In this document: positions 26,471 to 36,600 of the stretch, in pieces
Position numbering within the stretch: position 1 is the first letter of the stretch
How the letters are laid out: every line of letters begins with the position of its first letter
Position numbers and translations under genes: made by a program
The notes under the pieces: model-generated
What the model was told of the DNA's origin: nothing
What the model saw: the letters and a program-made list of their open reading frames with translations, nothing else
The model's database searches: none
DNA from: Alcaligenaceae bacterium
Lineage (GTDB): Bacteria > Pseudomonadota > Gammaproteobacteria > Burkholderiales > Burkholderiaceae_B
Direction of reading: 5' to 3'
Length of the DNA stretch: 64,000 nt
NCBI GenBank assembly: GCA_013416455.1
Contig: JACCES010000001.1
Span: forward strand, 1-64,000

Positions 26471-27949
26471 TCATGTCTTGACCGCGAAGGGGTCGGCATC
26501 CTGTTCGGAAAAGTCGATCATCACGTTCTTGGTGGCCAGGTATTCATTCAGTGCGGCCTCGCCTTTTTCGCGCCCGTAGCCGCTTTCCTTGACGCCGCCG
26601 AAAGGCGCCTGCACCGCCAGCGAGCGATACGTGTTGACCCAGACCTGGCCGGCGCGCAGTTCACGCGTCATTCGCAGTGTGCGGGCCAGGTCGTTCGTCC
26701 AGATGCCGGCCGCCAGGCCATACGGCGTGTCGTTGGCGATGGCGACCGCTTCTTCTTCGGTATCGAAGGGAATGATGGAAAGCACCGGACCGAACACTTC
26801 TTCGCGAGCGATGCGCATGCCGTTGCTGACCTGGTCGAAGATGGTCGGCTGCACGAAGTAGCCGCCCGCCAGATCTCCTTCCGTTGCGGCGCCGCCGCCC
26901 GTGACCAGGCGTGCCCCGTCCGCACGCGCCTGGGAAATGGCTTCCAGAATGCGGCGGAATTGCGGTTCGTTGGCGGCGGTGCCCATTTCCGTGCTTTCTT
27001 CGAGAGGGTCGCCCAGACGGATGGCGCGGGCCCGCTCAGCCAGGCGCTCTACCATGCGAGCGTGGATGCCCCGTTGCACCAGCAGCCGGGAGCCGGCGAC
27101 GCAGGTCTGTCCCGTTGCGGCGAAGATGCCCGCGAGCGCACCGGAGGCCGAGCGCTCGAAGTGCGCGTCGTCGAAGACGATGTTGGGCGATTTGCCCCCG
27201 AGTTCCAGTGTCACCGGCACGAGCCGGCGGCCGGCTTCCATGGCGACTTCCCGGCCTATGCCGGCGCTGCCCGTGAAGCTGACCTTGTCGATGGCCCCGC
27301 CCACCAATGCGCGCCCGGTCTGCGCCGCGCCGCATACGACGTTGATGACGCCTGGAGGAAAGCCGGCCGCCTGCGCCAGCCGGCAGAACTCTATCGTCGT
27401 TGCCGAGGCGTGCTCGGACGGCTTGATCACGACGCAATTGCCCGTCGCCAGGGCGGGCGCGAGCTTGTTCGCCAGCAGGCCCATGGGCGAATTCCAGGCG
27501 GTGATGAGCGCCACCACGCCCAGCGGTTCCTGGGATGCATAATCAAAGACGTCGCGCTTGTCCAAGGGGATCTGGCTGCCCCAGAGCTTGTCGGCATAGC
27601 CGGCGAAGAACCGGTAGGCCCTGGCGGCGAACATCATCTGGGGCCGGGTTTCACGGATCACCTTGCCGTTGTCCGTGCTTTCCATGTGCCCCATGCGGCC
27701 GGCGTCGGCTTCTAGCAGATCCGCCAGTTTGTGCATCAGCCGGGAGCGCTGCAGGCCATTCGTTTTGCGCCAAGTGGTCTCGAAGGCATGGCGCGCCGCG
27801 CTGATTGCCGCCGCCACGTCTTCATCGCCCGCTTCGGCCACGGTGGCCCAGGGAAGGCGATTGTAGGGGTTGATGGCCTCGAACCGGTTGCCCGTTGCGC
27901 CTTCCACGAACCGGCCGTCTATGAAAAGGGGAAAATGCGGGAGGCTCAT
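26471..27949 (-). CDS. NAD(P)-dependent aldehyde dehydrogenase
   Basis: A 492-residue aldehyde dehydrogenase. The catalytic Glu is in ELGGKSPN (near 248) and the nucleophilic Cys in GQTCVAGSR (near 283). The cofactor segment TAWNSPMGLLANKLAPALATGN and the late EEVFGPVLSII are normal. The start at 27949 overlaps the upstream epimerase stop (ATGA). Third gene of the thiolase-like/epimerase/ALDH operon. In a retro-aldol pathway it would oxidise the released aldehyde to an acid. Confidence 0.94.
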   Translation of the reverse strand: MSLPHFPLFIDGRFVEGATGNRFEAINPYNRLPWATVAEAGDEDVAAAISAARHAFETTWRKTNGLQRSRLMHKLADLLEADAGRMGHMESTDNGKVIRETRPQMMFAARAYRFFAGYADKLWGSQIPLDKRDVFDYASQEPLGVVALITAWNSPMGLLANKLAPALATGNCVVIKPSEHASATTIEFCRLAQAAGFPPGVINVVCGAAQTGRALVGGAIDKVSFTGSAGIGREVAMEAGRRLVPVTLELGGKSPNIVFDDAHFERSASGALAGIFAATGQTCVAGSRLLVQRGIHARMVERLAERARAIRLGDPLEESTEMGTAANEPQFRRILEAISQARADGARLVTGGGAATEGDLAGGYFVQPTIFDQVSNGMRIAREEVFGPVLSIIPFDTEEEAVAIANDTPYGLAAGIWTNDLARTLRMTRELRAGQVWVNTYRSLAVQAPFGGVKESGYGREKGEAALNEYLATKNVMIDFSEQDADPFAVKT

Positions 27950-28986
27950 GCTTGCTTGACCTTGGGTTGAGCGTGCAGCCAGGCAACGTACTGGCGTATG
28001 CCTTGCTGGATATCGACCTTGGGTTCCCATCCTAGCTCGCGGGCCGCCTTGGCGCGGCTGAAGTTCAGATGAGGAACCGCCGACGACCGCACGGCGCGCG
28101 TGTCGGCCTTGTAGACGGGTTCGAGATGTGTCGCGCCGGTTTCTTCCAGTACGATCTGCACGACCTTGGCCAGTGTGGTGTCGACTTCCGTCGATATATT
28201 GATGACGTGGTTGCAGGAAGCGCTGGTCATTGCCATCAGGCAGGCGCGCGCGACATCGGTCACATGGATGTAGTCATGCACTTCGCCGCCGTCGCCGACT
28301 ATCGTCGGCGCTTCATTGCGCAGCACGCTTTCGATTGCCTGTGCAATGAACAATGCATTGACGGCCCGCCCGTGCTGGCGCTCGCCGTAGACCGAGGAAA
28401 AGCGCAGGGCGTTGAATTCCAGCCCATGGGCCGAGGCGTATTGCGCGCAGAGCGCTTCACCCATGAGCTTGCTGGTGCCGTACATCTGCGACGGGGCCGG
28501 CAGGCCGGCGCTGGTATAGGGCGTGTCTTCCGTGATCACGTCGGCGGTGCTGTTGCCGTAGGCGGATACCGACGATGAAAAGACGATGCGCTGGACACCC
28601 GCCGAGCGGCAGGCGTCCAGCGTGTTGATCATGCCGATCACGTTGACCGACAGGCCCAGCAGGGGGTTCTTCGACATCGGCAGAGTCAGGAAGCCGGCCA
28701 GGGAAAATACGCCGCTGGCGCCTTCGCACGCGGCGGACAGGTCCGAAGGCGCCAGCACGTCGCCTTTGACAAGCTCGATGCGCGCATCGCCTTGAAGGTG
28801 CGCAACATTTTCGGGGGTGCCCAGCGACAAATTATCGAACAGGCGGATACGGGAGGCGCCGGCGGCCAATAGCTGATCGGCGATATGCGAGCCGATGAGG
28901 CTGGCGCCGCCGGTGATGACGAAGGTCTTTCCACGGATGCCGGCTTCGACGTCGTTGCGGGCAAGATCGGATGCAGGTTGGGTCAT
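27946..28986 (-). CDS. NAD-dependent epimerase/dehydratase (extended SDR)
   Basis: A 346-residue extended short-chain dehydrogenase. The NAD-binding motif TGGASLIGSH is at 25-34, the Ser/Tyr/Lys triad includes SSSVSAYG near 137-144, and YGTSK gives Tyr169 and Lys173. Relatives are mostly nucleotide-sugar epimerases, but some reduce or oxidise hydroxysteroids and hydroxyacyl compounds. The start at 28986 is preferred over the upstream ATG because the thiolase-like gene ends at 29033. Middle gene of the operon; the context favours a catabolic alcohol dehydrogenase role. Confidence 0.85.
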   Translation of the reverse strand: MTQPASDLARNDVEAGIRGKTFVITGGASLIGSHIADQLLAAGASRIRLFDNLSLGTPENVAHLQGDARIELVKGDVLAPSDLSAACEGASGVFSLAGFLTLPMSKNPLLGLSVNVIGMINTLDACRSAGVQRIVFSSSVSAYGNSTADVITEDTPYTSAGLPAPSQMYGTSKLMGEALCAQYASAHGLEFNALRFSSVYGERQHGRAVNALFIAQAIESVLRNEAPTIVGDGGEVHDYIHVTDVARACLMAMTSASCNHVINISTEVDTTLAKVVQIVLEETGATHLEPVYKADTRAVRSSAVPHLNFSRAKAARELGWEPKVDIQQGIRQYVAWLHAQPKVKQA

Positions 28987-29032
28987 AAGGTGGCTGATTG
29001 TCGTTGAAGGTTGATCCGGACGGTGTCGAAGT

Positions 29033-30190
29033 TCACCCCCGCAGGGCGTCTTCGGTGGCGAGGATATTGGATACCTGGCTCGAAAAGGCGCCGCCGCTGC
29101 CATGGCACAGCGCCGTTCCGGCGCCGGGCACCTGGCGTTCGCCGCAGTCGCCCCGCAACTGCCGCGTGCCTTCGATCAGGGTGAACAGGCCGTACATGCC
29201 GGGATGCCCGAAGGACAGACCCCCGCCATTGGTATTGACCGGCAATGACCCGCCCGGCGCGATATGGCCATCGCTCACGAAGCGGCCGCCTTCGCCTTTG
29301 GGGCAGAACCCGAGGTCTTCCAGCAGCATGATCGTGCTGATGGTGAAGGCGTCGTACAGCTGGACGACATCGATGTCGGCGGGGGCCATGCGGGCGGCCT
29401 CGAAGGCCCGCCGGCCGGACACCGTTGCCGCCGTCGAGCATAGATCCTGCATGGACGATATCTGTTTATGCCAGTGCTCGGAAGCCGCGCCGAGCAGGTG
29501 CACGGGCTTGCGTCTCAAGTGCTTCGCGCGGTCGGGGCGCACCATCACGATGGCGCCTGCCCCGTCGGTCACCAGGCAGCAGTCGTGCCGGCCCAGCGGG
29601 CTTGAAACCTGTTTTGCCGACAGGACGTCGTCCACCGTCAGCGGGTCGCGGGAAAATGCTTCCGGGTTGCGTTGCGCCCATTTCCGCGCGGATACGGCGA
29701 CATTGGCGAGGTCGCCGCGCGTCGTGCCGAATTCGTGCATGTGCCGGGCCGCGCACAGGGCGTAGGAAGAAACCGGAAAACGTGCGCCGTAGGGAGCTTC
29801 CGTCGTGGACCAGGTGCCGGATATGGATGTCTGCAGGCGGCCCAGGGCGGTGCGCTGGTTGCTGGCATAGACGATCAGCGCAACATCGCACAACCCGGCT
29901 TCCAGCGCCAATGCCGCTTGCTGGGTATGCACCAGGAAGGATGAACCACCAAGGCGGTTGTTATCGGAGAAGCGCGGCTTGAGGCCCAGGTATTCGGCGA
30001 TGGACAGCGTGCTCAGGAATTCTGTTTGCATGCCGGCGAACAGGCCATCGACTTCATGCAGCCGCAGCCCGGCATCGGCCAGCGCATCGGCCGCTACGCG
30101 GGCGACCATGTCGAGAGGTTCCAGGGTGCCGGCCCCCTTGATGAAGCCGGTGGCGACACCGGCTATGGCCGCCAGGGGAGTGCGTTTCAT
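29033..30190 (-). CDS. Thiolase-like protein lacking the nucleophilic Cys (Ltp2/SCPx-type, possible aldolase)
   Basis: A 385-residue thiolase-fold protein of the SCP2/Ltp2 branch. At the position of the acyl-accepting Cys it has GGSS (81-84). It keeps YDAF (279-282), GHPGMYG (328-334) and CHGSGG (362-367). Without the first Cys, normal thiolysis by the ping-pong route is unlikely. Members of this branch such as Ltp2 instead carry out retro-aldol cleavage of beta-hydroxyacyl-CoA side chains and need a DUF35 partner. A DUF35 gene lies in the same block. First gene of an operon with epimerase and aldehyde dehydrogenase; operator site C is about 99 bp upstream. Confidence 0.9.
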   Translation of the reverse strand: MKRTPLAAIAGVATGFIKGAGTLEPLDMVARVAADALADAGLRLHEVDGLFAGMQTEFLSTLSIAEYLGLKPRFSDNNRLGGSSFLVHTQQAALALEAGLCDVALIVYASNQRTALGRLQTSISGTWSTTEAPYGARFPVSSYALCAARHMHEFGTTRGDLANVAVSARKWAQRNPEAFSRDPLTVDDVLSAKQVSSPLGRHDCCLVTDGAGAIVMVRPDRAKHLRRKPVHLLGAASEHWHKQISSMQDLCSTAATVSGRRAFEAARMAPADIDVVQLYDAFTISTIMLLEDLGFCPKGEGGRFVSDGHIAPGGSLPVNTNGGGLSFGHPGMYGLFTLIEGTRQLRGDCGERQVPGAGTALCHGSGGAFSSQVSNILATEDALRG

Positions 30191-30288
30191 GATTGTGGTT
30201 CTCTGTGGTGGGGGCGTTGCGGGAGGCGGTTGCGGCGCGTCGTGCCCGGCGTCTGTGCTGCGACTGTCATGGCTTGGATTTGTATTTG

Positions 30289-30314
30289 GTATACAAATGA
30301 ATTCTAATGTCGAC
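30289..30314. promoter_or_regulatory. Regulon site C: GTATAC, GAATTC, GTCGAC every 10 bp
   Basis: Hexamers start at 30289, 30299 and 30309. The second spacer is TAAT and the tail is TG, both shared with site E 8.3 kb away. It lies upstream of the thiolase-like operon. Confidence 0.75.
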
Positions 30315-30349
30315 TGTAGTCATGTTATGTTTGAACGGCATGCTTGTCA

Positions 30350-30375
30350 ATGACTCATCGACATGACTCATCGAC
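30350..30375. repeat. Perfect 13-bp tandem duplication
   Basis: ATGACTCATCGAC occurs twice in direct tandem (30350-30362, 30363-30375) in the gap between the ADP-forming ligase and the thiolase-like operon. It is too short and GC-poor to be a terminator. Function unknown. Confidence 0.7.
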
Positions 30376-30443
30376 GCAGTCCGGCATCCAGTCGGCGGAC
30401 TCCGTCTCCGCCGCCGCCGTGCTGTTTTCGGGCGCGCCGGCAT

Positions 30444-32534
30444 TCAGCGGTTCAGGGTGATCAGTGCGTCGAGCGCCACCACACCTTCCCCTTCGGGCAG
30501 CACACGCAGGGGATTTATTTCCAGGTCGTGTCCCGCCGATGCGGCTCCCAGCCGCGATACCGCGGCGATGGCGGCCGCCAGTGCCTGAAGGTCGCCGGCC
30601 GGCGCGCCGCGCCAGCCCTTCAGCAATTTGTGGATCCGCGTTTCCGCAATCATGGAAAGCGCCGTGGACGCACTGACAGGCGCCAAGCGTATGCTGATGT
30701 CTTCCAGCCATTCGGCCATCACGCCACCGGCGCCGAAGACCACGACGGGGCCCAGGGCCGGGTCGTTGCGCAGGCCCAGCATGCAGTCCATGCCTTGCGG
30801 CGCCATGGCCGATACAAGATAGCCGTCGATCCGCGCATCCGGTCTCGCTTCGCCAACGCGGCGGCTCATGGATTCCACCGCCGCCCGCACCGCATTGCCG
30901 TCATCGAGTCCGAGTGCCACGCCCCCGGCTTCGGTCTTGTGCGGAATATCGGCGGATACGACCTTGACGGCCGCCGGAACGCCGAGGGTATCGGCGAAAG
31001 CGGCCGCCTCCGCGGCGTCCCGGCACACGCGTTCACGAGGTATGGAAATACCCAGCGCGGCAATGAGCGCCTTGGCATCGGCTTCCGTCGCGGGGGCCCG
31101 GGGCCATTCGACCGGCGCGGCGCTGTCGGGCGCGAGCGGCGGCTGCCCGAACGCGGCCGCTGCCCGGACGAGCGCCCCATGCGCATTCACCATTCTCGCC
31201 GTGTCTTCGAATACCGCGAAGCCGGCCTCTTCGTAGCGCCGTATCGTATCGGCATTGGCCAGAACCGAAACCCCCAGCCATTTGCCGGGATGCTTGCCCG
31301 CGGCGTCCGACAGGGTATCCAGCCATTGGCCGCGCAGAGCGGGGGCGGCGCCCGCCATGCCCACGAATATATCGGCGGCATCGTATTCGGGGCCGGCGAG
31401 CAGCAGGTCGAGGACGTGGCCGAAGTCGTCGACCTTGTTCAACACCTGGCCGGTCAGGTCGACCGGGTTGTTGACGATGGCGTGGGGCATGATCCGCAGG
31501 ATTTCTTCCTGTACCTGCGCGGGGGGAGCGGGCAGGGCCAGGCCCTGGCGTATGAGCTGGTCCGTCATGTGCACCGCGAACCCGCCGGAAGGGCTGAGTA
31601 TCGCGGTTGACGGCCCCGTGGGCATGCGGCCGTGATGCACGGCGTGCTGAGCCGCGTAGGCGACGTCGAGAAGCTCTTCGATGCTGTCGGCCCTGTGAAC
31701 GCCGAAGTGGCGGCAGACGGCATCGAATACGCGATCTTCGCCGGTGAGCGAAGCGGTATGCGAGGCCGCGGCGGCCTGGCCCGCCTGCGTGCGTCCGACC
31801 TTGATGGCGACGACGGGCTTGCGCCGGCTGCGCGCGGCTTCGAGCGCCTGGATCATCCGGTCGCCGTTGCGTATGCCTTCCAGATAGAGCAGCATGACGT
31901 CGATATCCGGGTCCAGGGCCATGGAGTGCAGTACTTCGGCGGCATCGACGTCGCACTCGTTGCCGGTGCTCACCCATTGCACGATGGCCATGCCGCGGTC
32001 CTGCGCCAGACGGCGCGCCTGGCTGCCCCAGCCGCCGCTTTGAGTAACCATGCCGATACGGCCGCCGGTGGAAAAACCTTCCTCGAACATGCTCGAAAAC
32101 GTCATGTAGCTGCGGGAGCGCCCATCATAGGCGCCAAGGGAGTTGGGTCCCAGCAGCAGCATGCCGGCCTCGCGCGCAATGCCCGCCAGTTCGTCCTGCG
32201 CCTGCTGGCCGCTTTCACCCGTTTCCGCGAAACCGCCGGCGAACACGATGGCCGACCGGGCCTGTGACGCCGCGCATTCACGAAGCGCCCGGGCCACGTC
32301 GGGAGCCGGCAGCGCAATGATCACGGCATCCACGGGCTGCGGCAAGGCATCGATCGACGGCCAGCAGCGCCGCCCCTGGACCTCTGTGCGGCGCGGGTTG
32401 ACGGCAAACACAGCGCCTTCGAAGCCGCCCTGCATCAGATAACGGAATGTACGCCCATTGCCGCGCATCGGGTCGGACGAGGCGCCGACCATGGCTATGG
32501 AGCGGGGCCTCAAAAGGGGGGTGAGATCGCGCAT
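30444..32534 (-). CDS. ADP-forming acyl-CoA synthetase (acetate-CoA ligase family)
   Basis: A 696-residue single-chain NDP-forming acyl-CoA ligase. A CoA-binding domain (about 8-130, PRSIAMVGASSDP) is followed by a succinyl-CoA-ligase-like domain (about 150-290, MVTQSGGWGSQ and the phospho-His loop region in KPVVAIKVGRT...ASHTASLTG). The C-terminal ATP-grasp domain (about 470-690) has VKVVSADIPHKTEAGGV and DLEINPLRV. It makes acyl-CoA from a free acid with ATP to ADP, or runs in reverse to recover ATP. It stands alone on the minus strand; site D lies 22 bp upstream, shared with the divergent Bug/carboxylase operon. The ribosome site AAGAAGGAAC is good. Confidence 0.92.
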   Translation of the reverse strand: MRDLTPLLRPRSIAMVGASSDPMRGNGRTFRYLMQGGFEGAVFAVNPRRTEVQGRRCWPSIDALPQPVDAVIIALPAPDVARALRECAASQARSAIVFAGGFAETGESGQQAQDELAGIAREAGMLLLGPNSLGAYDGRSRSYMTFSSMFEEGFSTGGRIGMVTQSGGWGSQARRLAQDRGMAIVQWVSTGNECDVDAAEVLHSMALDPDIDVMLLYLEGIRNGDRMIQALEAARSRRKPVVAIKVGRTQAGQAAAASHTASLTGEDRVFDAVCRHFGVHRADSIEELLDVAYAAQHAVHHGRMPTGPSTAILSPSGGFAVHMTDQLIRQGLALPAPPAQVQEEILRIMPHAIVNNPVDLTGQVLNKVDDFGHVLDLLLAGPEYDAADIFVGMAGAAPALRGQWLDTLSDAAGKHPGKWLGVSVLANADTIRRYEEAGFAVFEDTARMVNAHGALVRAAAAFGQPPLAPDSAAPVEWPRAPATEADAKALIAALGISIPRERVCRDAAEAAAFADTLGVPAAVKVVSADIPHKTEAGGVALGLDDGNAVRAAVESMSRRVGEARPDARIDGYLVSAMAPQGMDCMLGLRNDPALGPVVVFGAGGVMAEWLEDISIRLAPVSASTALSMIAETRIHKLLKGWRGAPAGDLQALAAAIAAVSRLGAASAGHDLEINPLRVLPEGEGVVALDALITLNR

Positions 32535-32555
32535 TGCCTAGTTCCTTCTTTAAGA

Positions 32556-32591
32556 GTATTCTTTAGTATACGGACAAGTACAAGCGAATAC
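32556..32591. promoter_or_regulatory. Regulon site D: four hexamers every 10 bp
   Basis: GTATTC (32556), GTATAC (32566), AAGTAC (32576, poor match) and GAATAC (32586) start exactly 10 bp apart. One more GTATTC lies at 32608. The gap serves the divergent ADP-forming ligase and the Bug/acyl-CoA carboxylase operon. Confidence 0.7.
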
Positions 32592-32649
32592 TATCCATGA
32601 GTCCAGTGTATTCACACACCAGTCCCACCCCAGCCTCAGGAGACAAGCC

Positions 32650-33651
32650 ATGGCTTTCAGGAATCCTCGTCGTTCTTTCATATTGGGCGCCGTATCCGCC
32701 GCCGCAATGATGTCCGCCGGTGTGCGCGCGCAATCGGCTTCCGCCTATCCGTCCCGGCCGGTCAGGCTGGTCGTGGCGTTCGCGCCGGGCGGGCCGATCG
32801 ACCTCGCCACCCGTGTCGTCGCCGAACAGCTCACCAAGAAACTGGGCCAGACCTTCGTGGTGGAAAACCGCACGGGCGCCAACGGTGCCATTGCCGCCGA
32901 TCATGTGCGCATGACAGACGCCGACGGCTACACGGTGCTTATCAGCAACGCCAGCATGATCACCATCACGCCCACGCTGAAAAAAGATCTCAGCTACAAC
33001 GTCGAACGCGATTTCGAGCCCGTCACGCGCATTGCCTCATCGGCCATGGTTTTGGTCGTGAACACCGAGGACCCCGCCACGAAGGACATCCATAGCGTCA
33101 AAGACCTCGTGGAAGCAGCCAAGCGCGAGCCGGGCAAGTTCTCTTATGGTTCGGCGGGCGCGAATGGCAACGTCCAGCAGCTGGCCTTCGAGCTCTTCGC
33201 CATCGAAGCCGGGATCTCGCTGTTGTCGGTGCCTTACAAGGGTTCGTCGGAAGTCCAGATGGCCCTGCTGTCCCAGACGCTTTCCCTATCGTTCGACACG
33301 CTCACGGCGATTCCCTATATAGAAAGCGGCAGGTTCCGGCCGCTGGCCGTGTCGTCGCTTGAACGCATGCCCCAACTGCCCGATGTCCCGACCATGGATG
33401 AAGTGGGCTTTCCGGGTTTCAACATGGGCTTCTGGTCGGGGGTGTTCATGCCCAAGGGCACCCCCGAGGCGATCGTGAACAAAATGAGCCAGGCCATCGG
33501 CGAGATATGCGCGGATCCCGCCGTCCGCGAACGCCTGGCACCCTACGGCACGGTCGTGACTTCCACACCCGCCGAGTTCCGCGACTACATCAAGACAGAA
33601 ACCACGCTCGTGTCGGATGTCATCCGCCGCGCCAAGATCGAAGCAGCATGA
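32650..33651 (+). CDS. Bug/TctC-family periplasmic solute-binding protein
   Basis: A 333-residue receptor for carboxylates. It has a twin-arginine-like signal peptide (PRRSFILGA, cleavage about VRA|QS near residue 27) and the family loop FAPGGPIDLATRV. LPYKG-like VPYKGSSE and the C-terminal segment are complete. No TctA/TctB membrane genes lie nearby, as is usual for orphan Bug proteins, which may also act as sensors. Its TGA overlaps the ATG of the carboxylase (ATGA), so substrate binding and a carboxylation step are expressed together. Confidence 0.93.
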   Translation: MAFRNPRRSFILGAVSAAAMMSAGVRAQSASAYPSRPVRLVVAFAPGGPIDLATRVVAEQLTKKLGQTFVVENRTGANGAIAADHVRMTDADGYTVLISNASMITITPTLKKDLSYNVERDFEPVTRIASSAMVLVVNTEDPATKDIHSVKDLVEAAKREPGKFSYGSAGANGNVQQLAFELFAIEAGISLLSVPYKGSSEVQMALLSQTLSLSFDTLTAIPYIESGRFRPLAVSSLERMPQLPDVPTMDEVGFPGFNMGFWSGVFMPKGTPEAIVNKMSQAIGEICADPAVRERLAPYGTVVTSTPAEFRDYIKTETTLVSDVIRRAKIEAA

Positions 33652-36600
33652 GACACACCTTCCCCCACCTTCCACAGCGCTTGCTGATTTCCAATCGCGG
33701 CGAAATTGCAATCCGCATCGCCCGCGCGGCGGCGGAACTCGGCATCGAGCCGGTCTGCGTTTTTTCGGCCGACGACGCCCGGGCGCGCCACCGCTTTGCC
33801 GTTTCCCAGGCGTTTCCTTTGGAAGGAGAAGGGCCCGCGGCCTATCTGGATATTGAACAGATCCTCGGCATTGCGCAGCGCTCGGGATGCGACGCCATTC
33901 ACCCCGGCTACGGTTTCCTGAGCGAAAACGCGGGCTTCGCGTCGCGATGCGAAAACGCCGGTGTGACGTTCGTGGGGCCGGCTTCGGAAGCCATCGAGCT
34001 GCTGGGAAACAAAAGCAGGTCGCGGCAATTGGCGCAACAGTTGGGCATCGCGGTGGCGGCCGGCACGCAGGGCGCCACCACGCTCGAAGCATGTCTGGCG
34101 TTCTACGACTCATTGCGGCCCGGCACCGAGATGATGATCAAGGCCGTGGCGGGCGGAGGCGGGCGGGGCATGCGTGTGGTGTCGTCCCGCGAGGCCATAC
34201 CGGGCGCCTTTGCCCGCTGTCAGTCAGAGGCGCGCGGCGCCTTCGGCTGCGAAGACGTCTATGTCGAGCAGCGTCTGAGCAACATGCGCCATATCGAGGT
34301 CCAGATCGCGGGAGACGGCCGGGGCGGCGTGCGCGATGTGGGTGAGCGCGATTGCTCCGTGCAGCGGCGGCATCAGAAGATCGTCGAGATCGCGCCGGCG
34401 CTCTTTCTGGGCGCCGGTCTGCGGGAACGGCTGCGCATCGCGGCAAAGCGCATGGCCGGGGAACTGCAGTATCGGGCGCTGGGTACGTTTGAATTCCTCG
34501 TTCCCATCGATAGCGAGGGCGAATTCTTCTTCATGGAGGCGAATCCACGTCTCCAGGTCGAGCATACGATCACCGAAGAGGTGTACGGCGTCGATCTCGT
34601 CCAGGCGCAGATCCTGCTGGCATGCGGCGCCACGCTGGATCAGGCCGGCATCGCCGCCGATCCGGCGCCGCGCGGCTGCGCGGTCCAGCTGCGGGTCAAT
34701 CTGGAAAGCCTGGAACCGGACGGCTCCGCCAGGCCGGCGCGGGGCACGTTGACGGCGTTCGATGTGCCGGGCGGGCCCGGCGTCCGGGTGGACACTTGCG
34801 GCTATGCCGGCCTCGAACCTTCCCGGGCATTCGATCCCCTGATTGCCAAGGTGATCGTCCACCATCCGTCCGGCCGGCTGGCGGATGCCATGGCGCGCGC
34901 CGCCACGGCTTTGGCCGACTTCCGCATCGAAGGGGTGCAGAGCAACCTGCATATTCTCGGCGCCCTGGCGGCGGATCCTCAGCTCGGGTCGGCGCCCGTC
35001 ACCACCACCTATTTCGATGCGGAACTGCCGCGTTTCCTGGCAGAGGCGGCCCGTTGGCGCGCCAGCCTGCCGGAAACGCTTGCCGGCACGGGGCCGGCGA
35101 CGGCGCCCGCCGCACGGCAGGAAGCGGCATTGCCGCCGCATCTGCACGGCGCCATTGCCCCCATGGGCGGCCGCCTGCTTAGCTATCTCGTGTCGGCCGG
35201 CGACATCGTCACCCCCGGCAGCCCGGTCGCCGTGCTCGAATCCATGAAAATGGAGCATGAGCTGACCGCCGGTCTTGCCGGGCGCATCGACAGGCTGTTG
35301 CTGACCGAAGGCGTGCTGGTCGAGGAAGGGGATACGGTGCTTGCCCTCGAACCGATGGACGTCGATACCGGCGGCGCGCGGTGCGAAACCCGGGTCGACC
35401 CCGGCCATATCCGCGCGGATCTCGCCGAGGTCATCGACCGGCATGCCTATCAGCGCGATGAGTCCAGGCCCGAGGCGGTTGCGTCCCGCAACAATCGCGG
35501 CAAGCGGACGGCGCGGCAGAACCTCGATGATCTGCTGGATGGGGGCAGCTTCCTGGAATATGGCCCGCTGGCCGTGGCGGGGCAGCGGTCCCGGCGCAGC
35601 ATCGAGGAACTGCGCAGGATCAGCCCGGCCGATGGCCTGGTCGCGGGCACCGGTACCGTCAATGCCGATGAGTTCGGCCCCGAAGGCGGCCGCTGCATGG
35701 TGATGGCCTACGACTACACGGTATTCGCCGGCACGCAGGGTTTCATGGCCCACCGCAAGTCCGACCGCATACTTGAACTGACGGAGCGCCTGCGCCTGCC
35801 CTTGGTACTGTTTGCCGAAGGCGGGGGCGGCCGCCCCGGCGACACCGATAACATCGGCGGCGCCAATCCATCGAATCCGACGTTCTGGCGCTTCGGGCGG
35901 CTCAGCGCCCTGGTCCCGCTGGTCGGCATTCTCAGCGGGCGCTGTTTTGCCGGCAACGCGGTGCTGCTGGGCGCTTGCGATGTCATCATCGCGACCCGGG
36001 ACGCGTCCGTCGGCATGGCCGGCCCCGTCATGATCGAATGCGGCGGGCTGGGTTCATTCTCGCCCGAGGAAGTCGGCCCGGTCTCGGTCCAGGCGCCCAA
36101 CGGCGTGCTGGACGTGGTCGTGGAAGACGAGCGTGCGGCCGTGGAGGTCGCCAAGAAGTATCTGGCCTTCTTCCAGGGCAGGCTGCCCACCTGGGAATGT
36201 GCCGACCAGCGGGCATTGAGGCATATCATCCCCGAGAACCGGCTGCGCGCCTACGACGTGCGGCGTGTCATCGATCTTCTGGCGGATACGGATTCGGTTC
36301 TGGAGTTGCGCAAGGATTTCGGGCTGGGCATGGTCACCGCCCTTGCCAGACTGGAAGGGCGCACCATCGGCATCATGGCCAACAATCCCCAGCATCTCGC
36401 CGGCGCCATCGACGCCGATGAATCGGACAAGGCCGCGCGTTTCATGCAGTTGTGCGATGCCTTCGACATCCCCCTTCTGTCGCTGGTCGATACGCCGGGA
36501 TTCATGGTCGGGCCCGCCGCCGAGAAACGGGCGCTGGTCCGCCATACCTCGCGGATGTTCGTGACCGGGGCCGGCCTGAGCGTGCCGATGTTCGTGGTCG

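Noticed and set aside
25664-27715. Long plus-strand open frame of 683 codons across the GntR and aldehyde dehydrogenase genes
   Set aside because: It is antisense to two genes with clear family motifs and has no domain pattern of its own; high-GC codon bias produces such shadows.
33507-33647. Longer start for the acyl-CoA carboxylase
   Set aside because: This part overlaps the Bug gene in another frame; the ATGA overlap at 33648 gives a standard biotin carboxylase N-terminus.
34224-35753. 509-codon minus-strand frame inside the acyl-CoA carboxylase
   Set aside because: Antisense shadow of the biotin carboxylase and biotinyl regions; His/Arg/Gly-rich with no recognisable fold.
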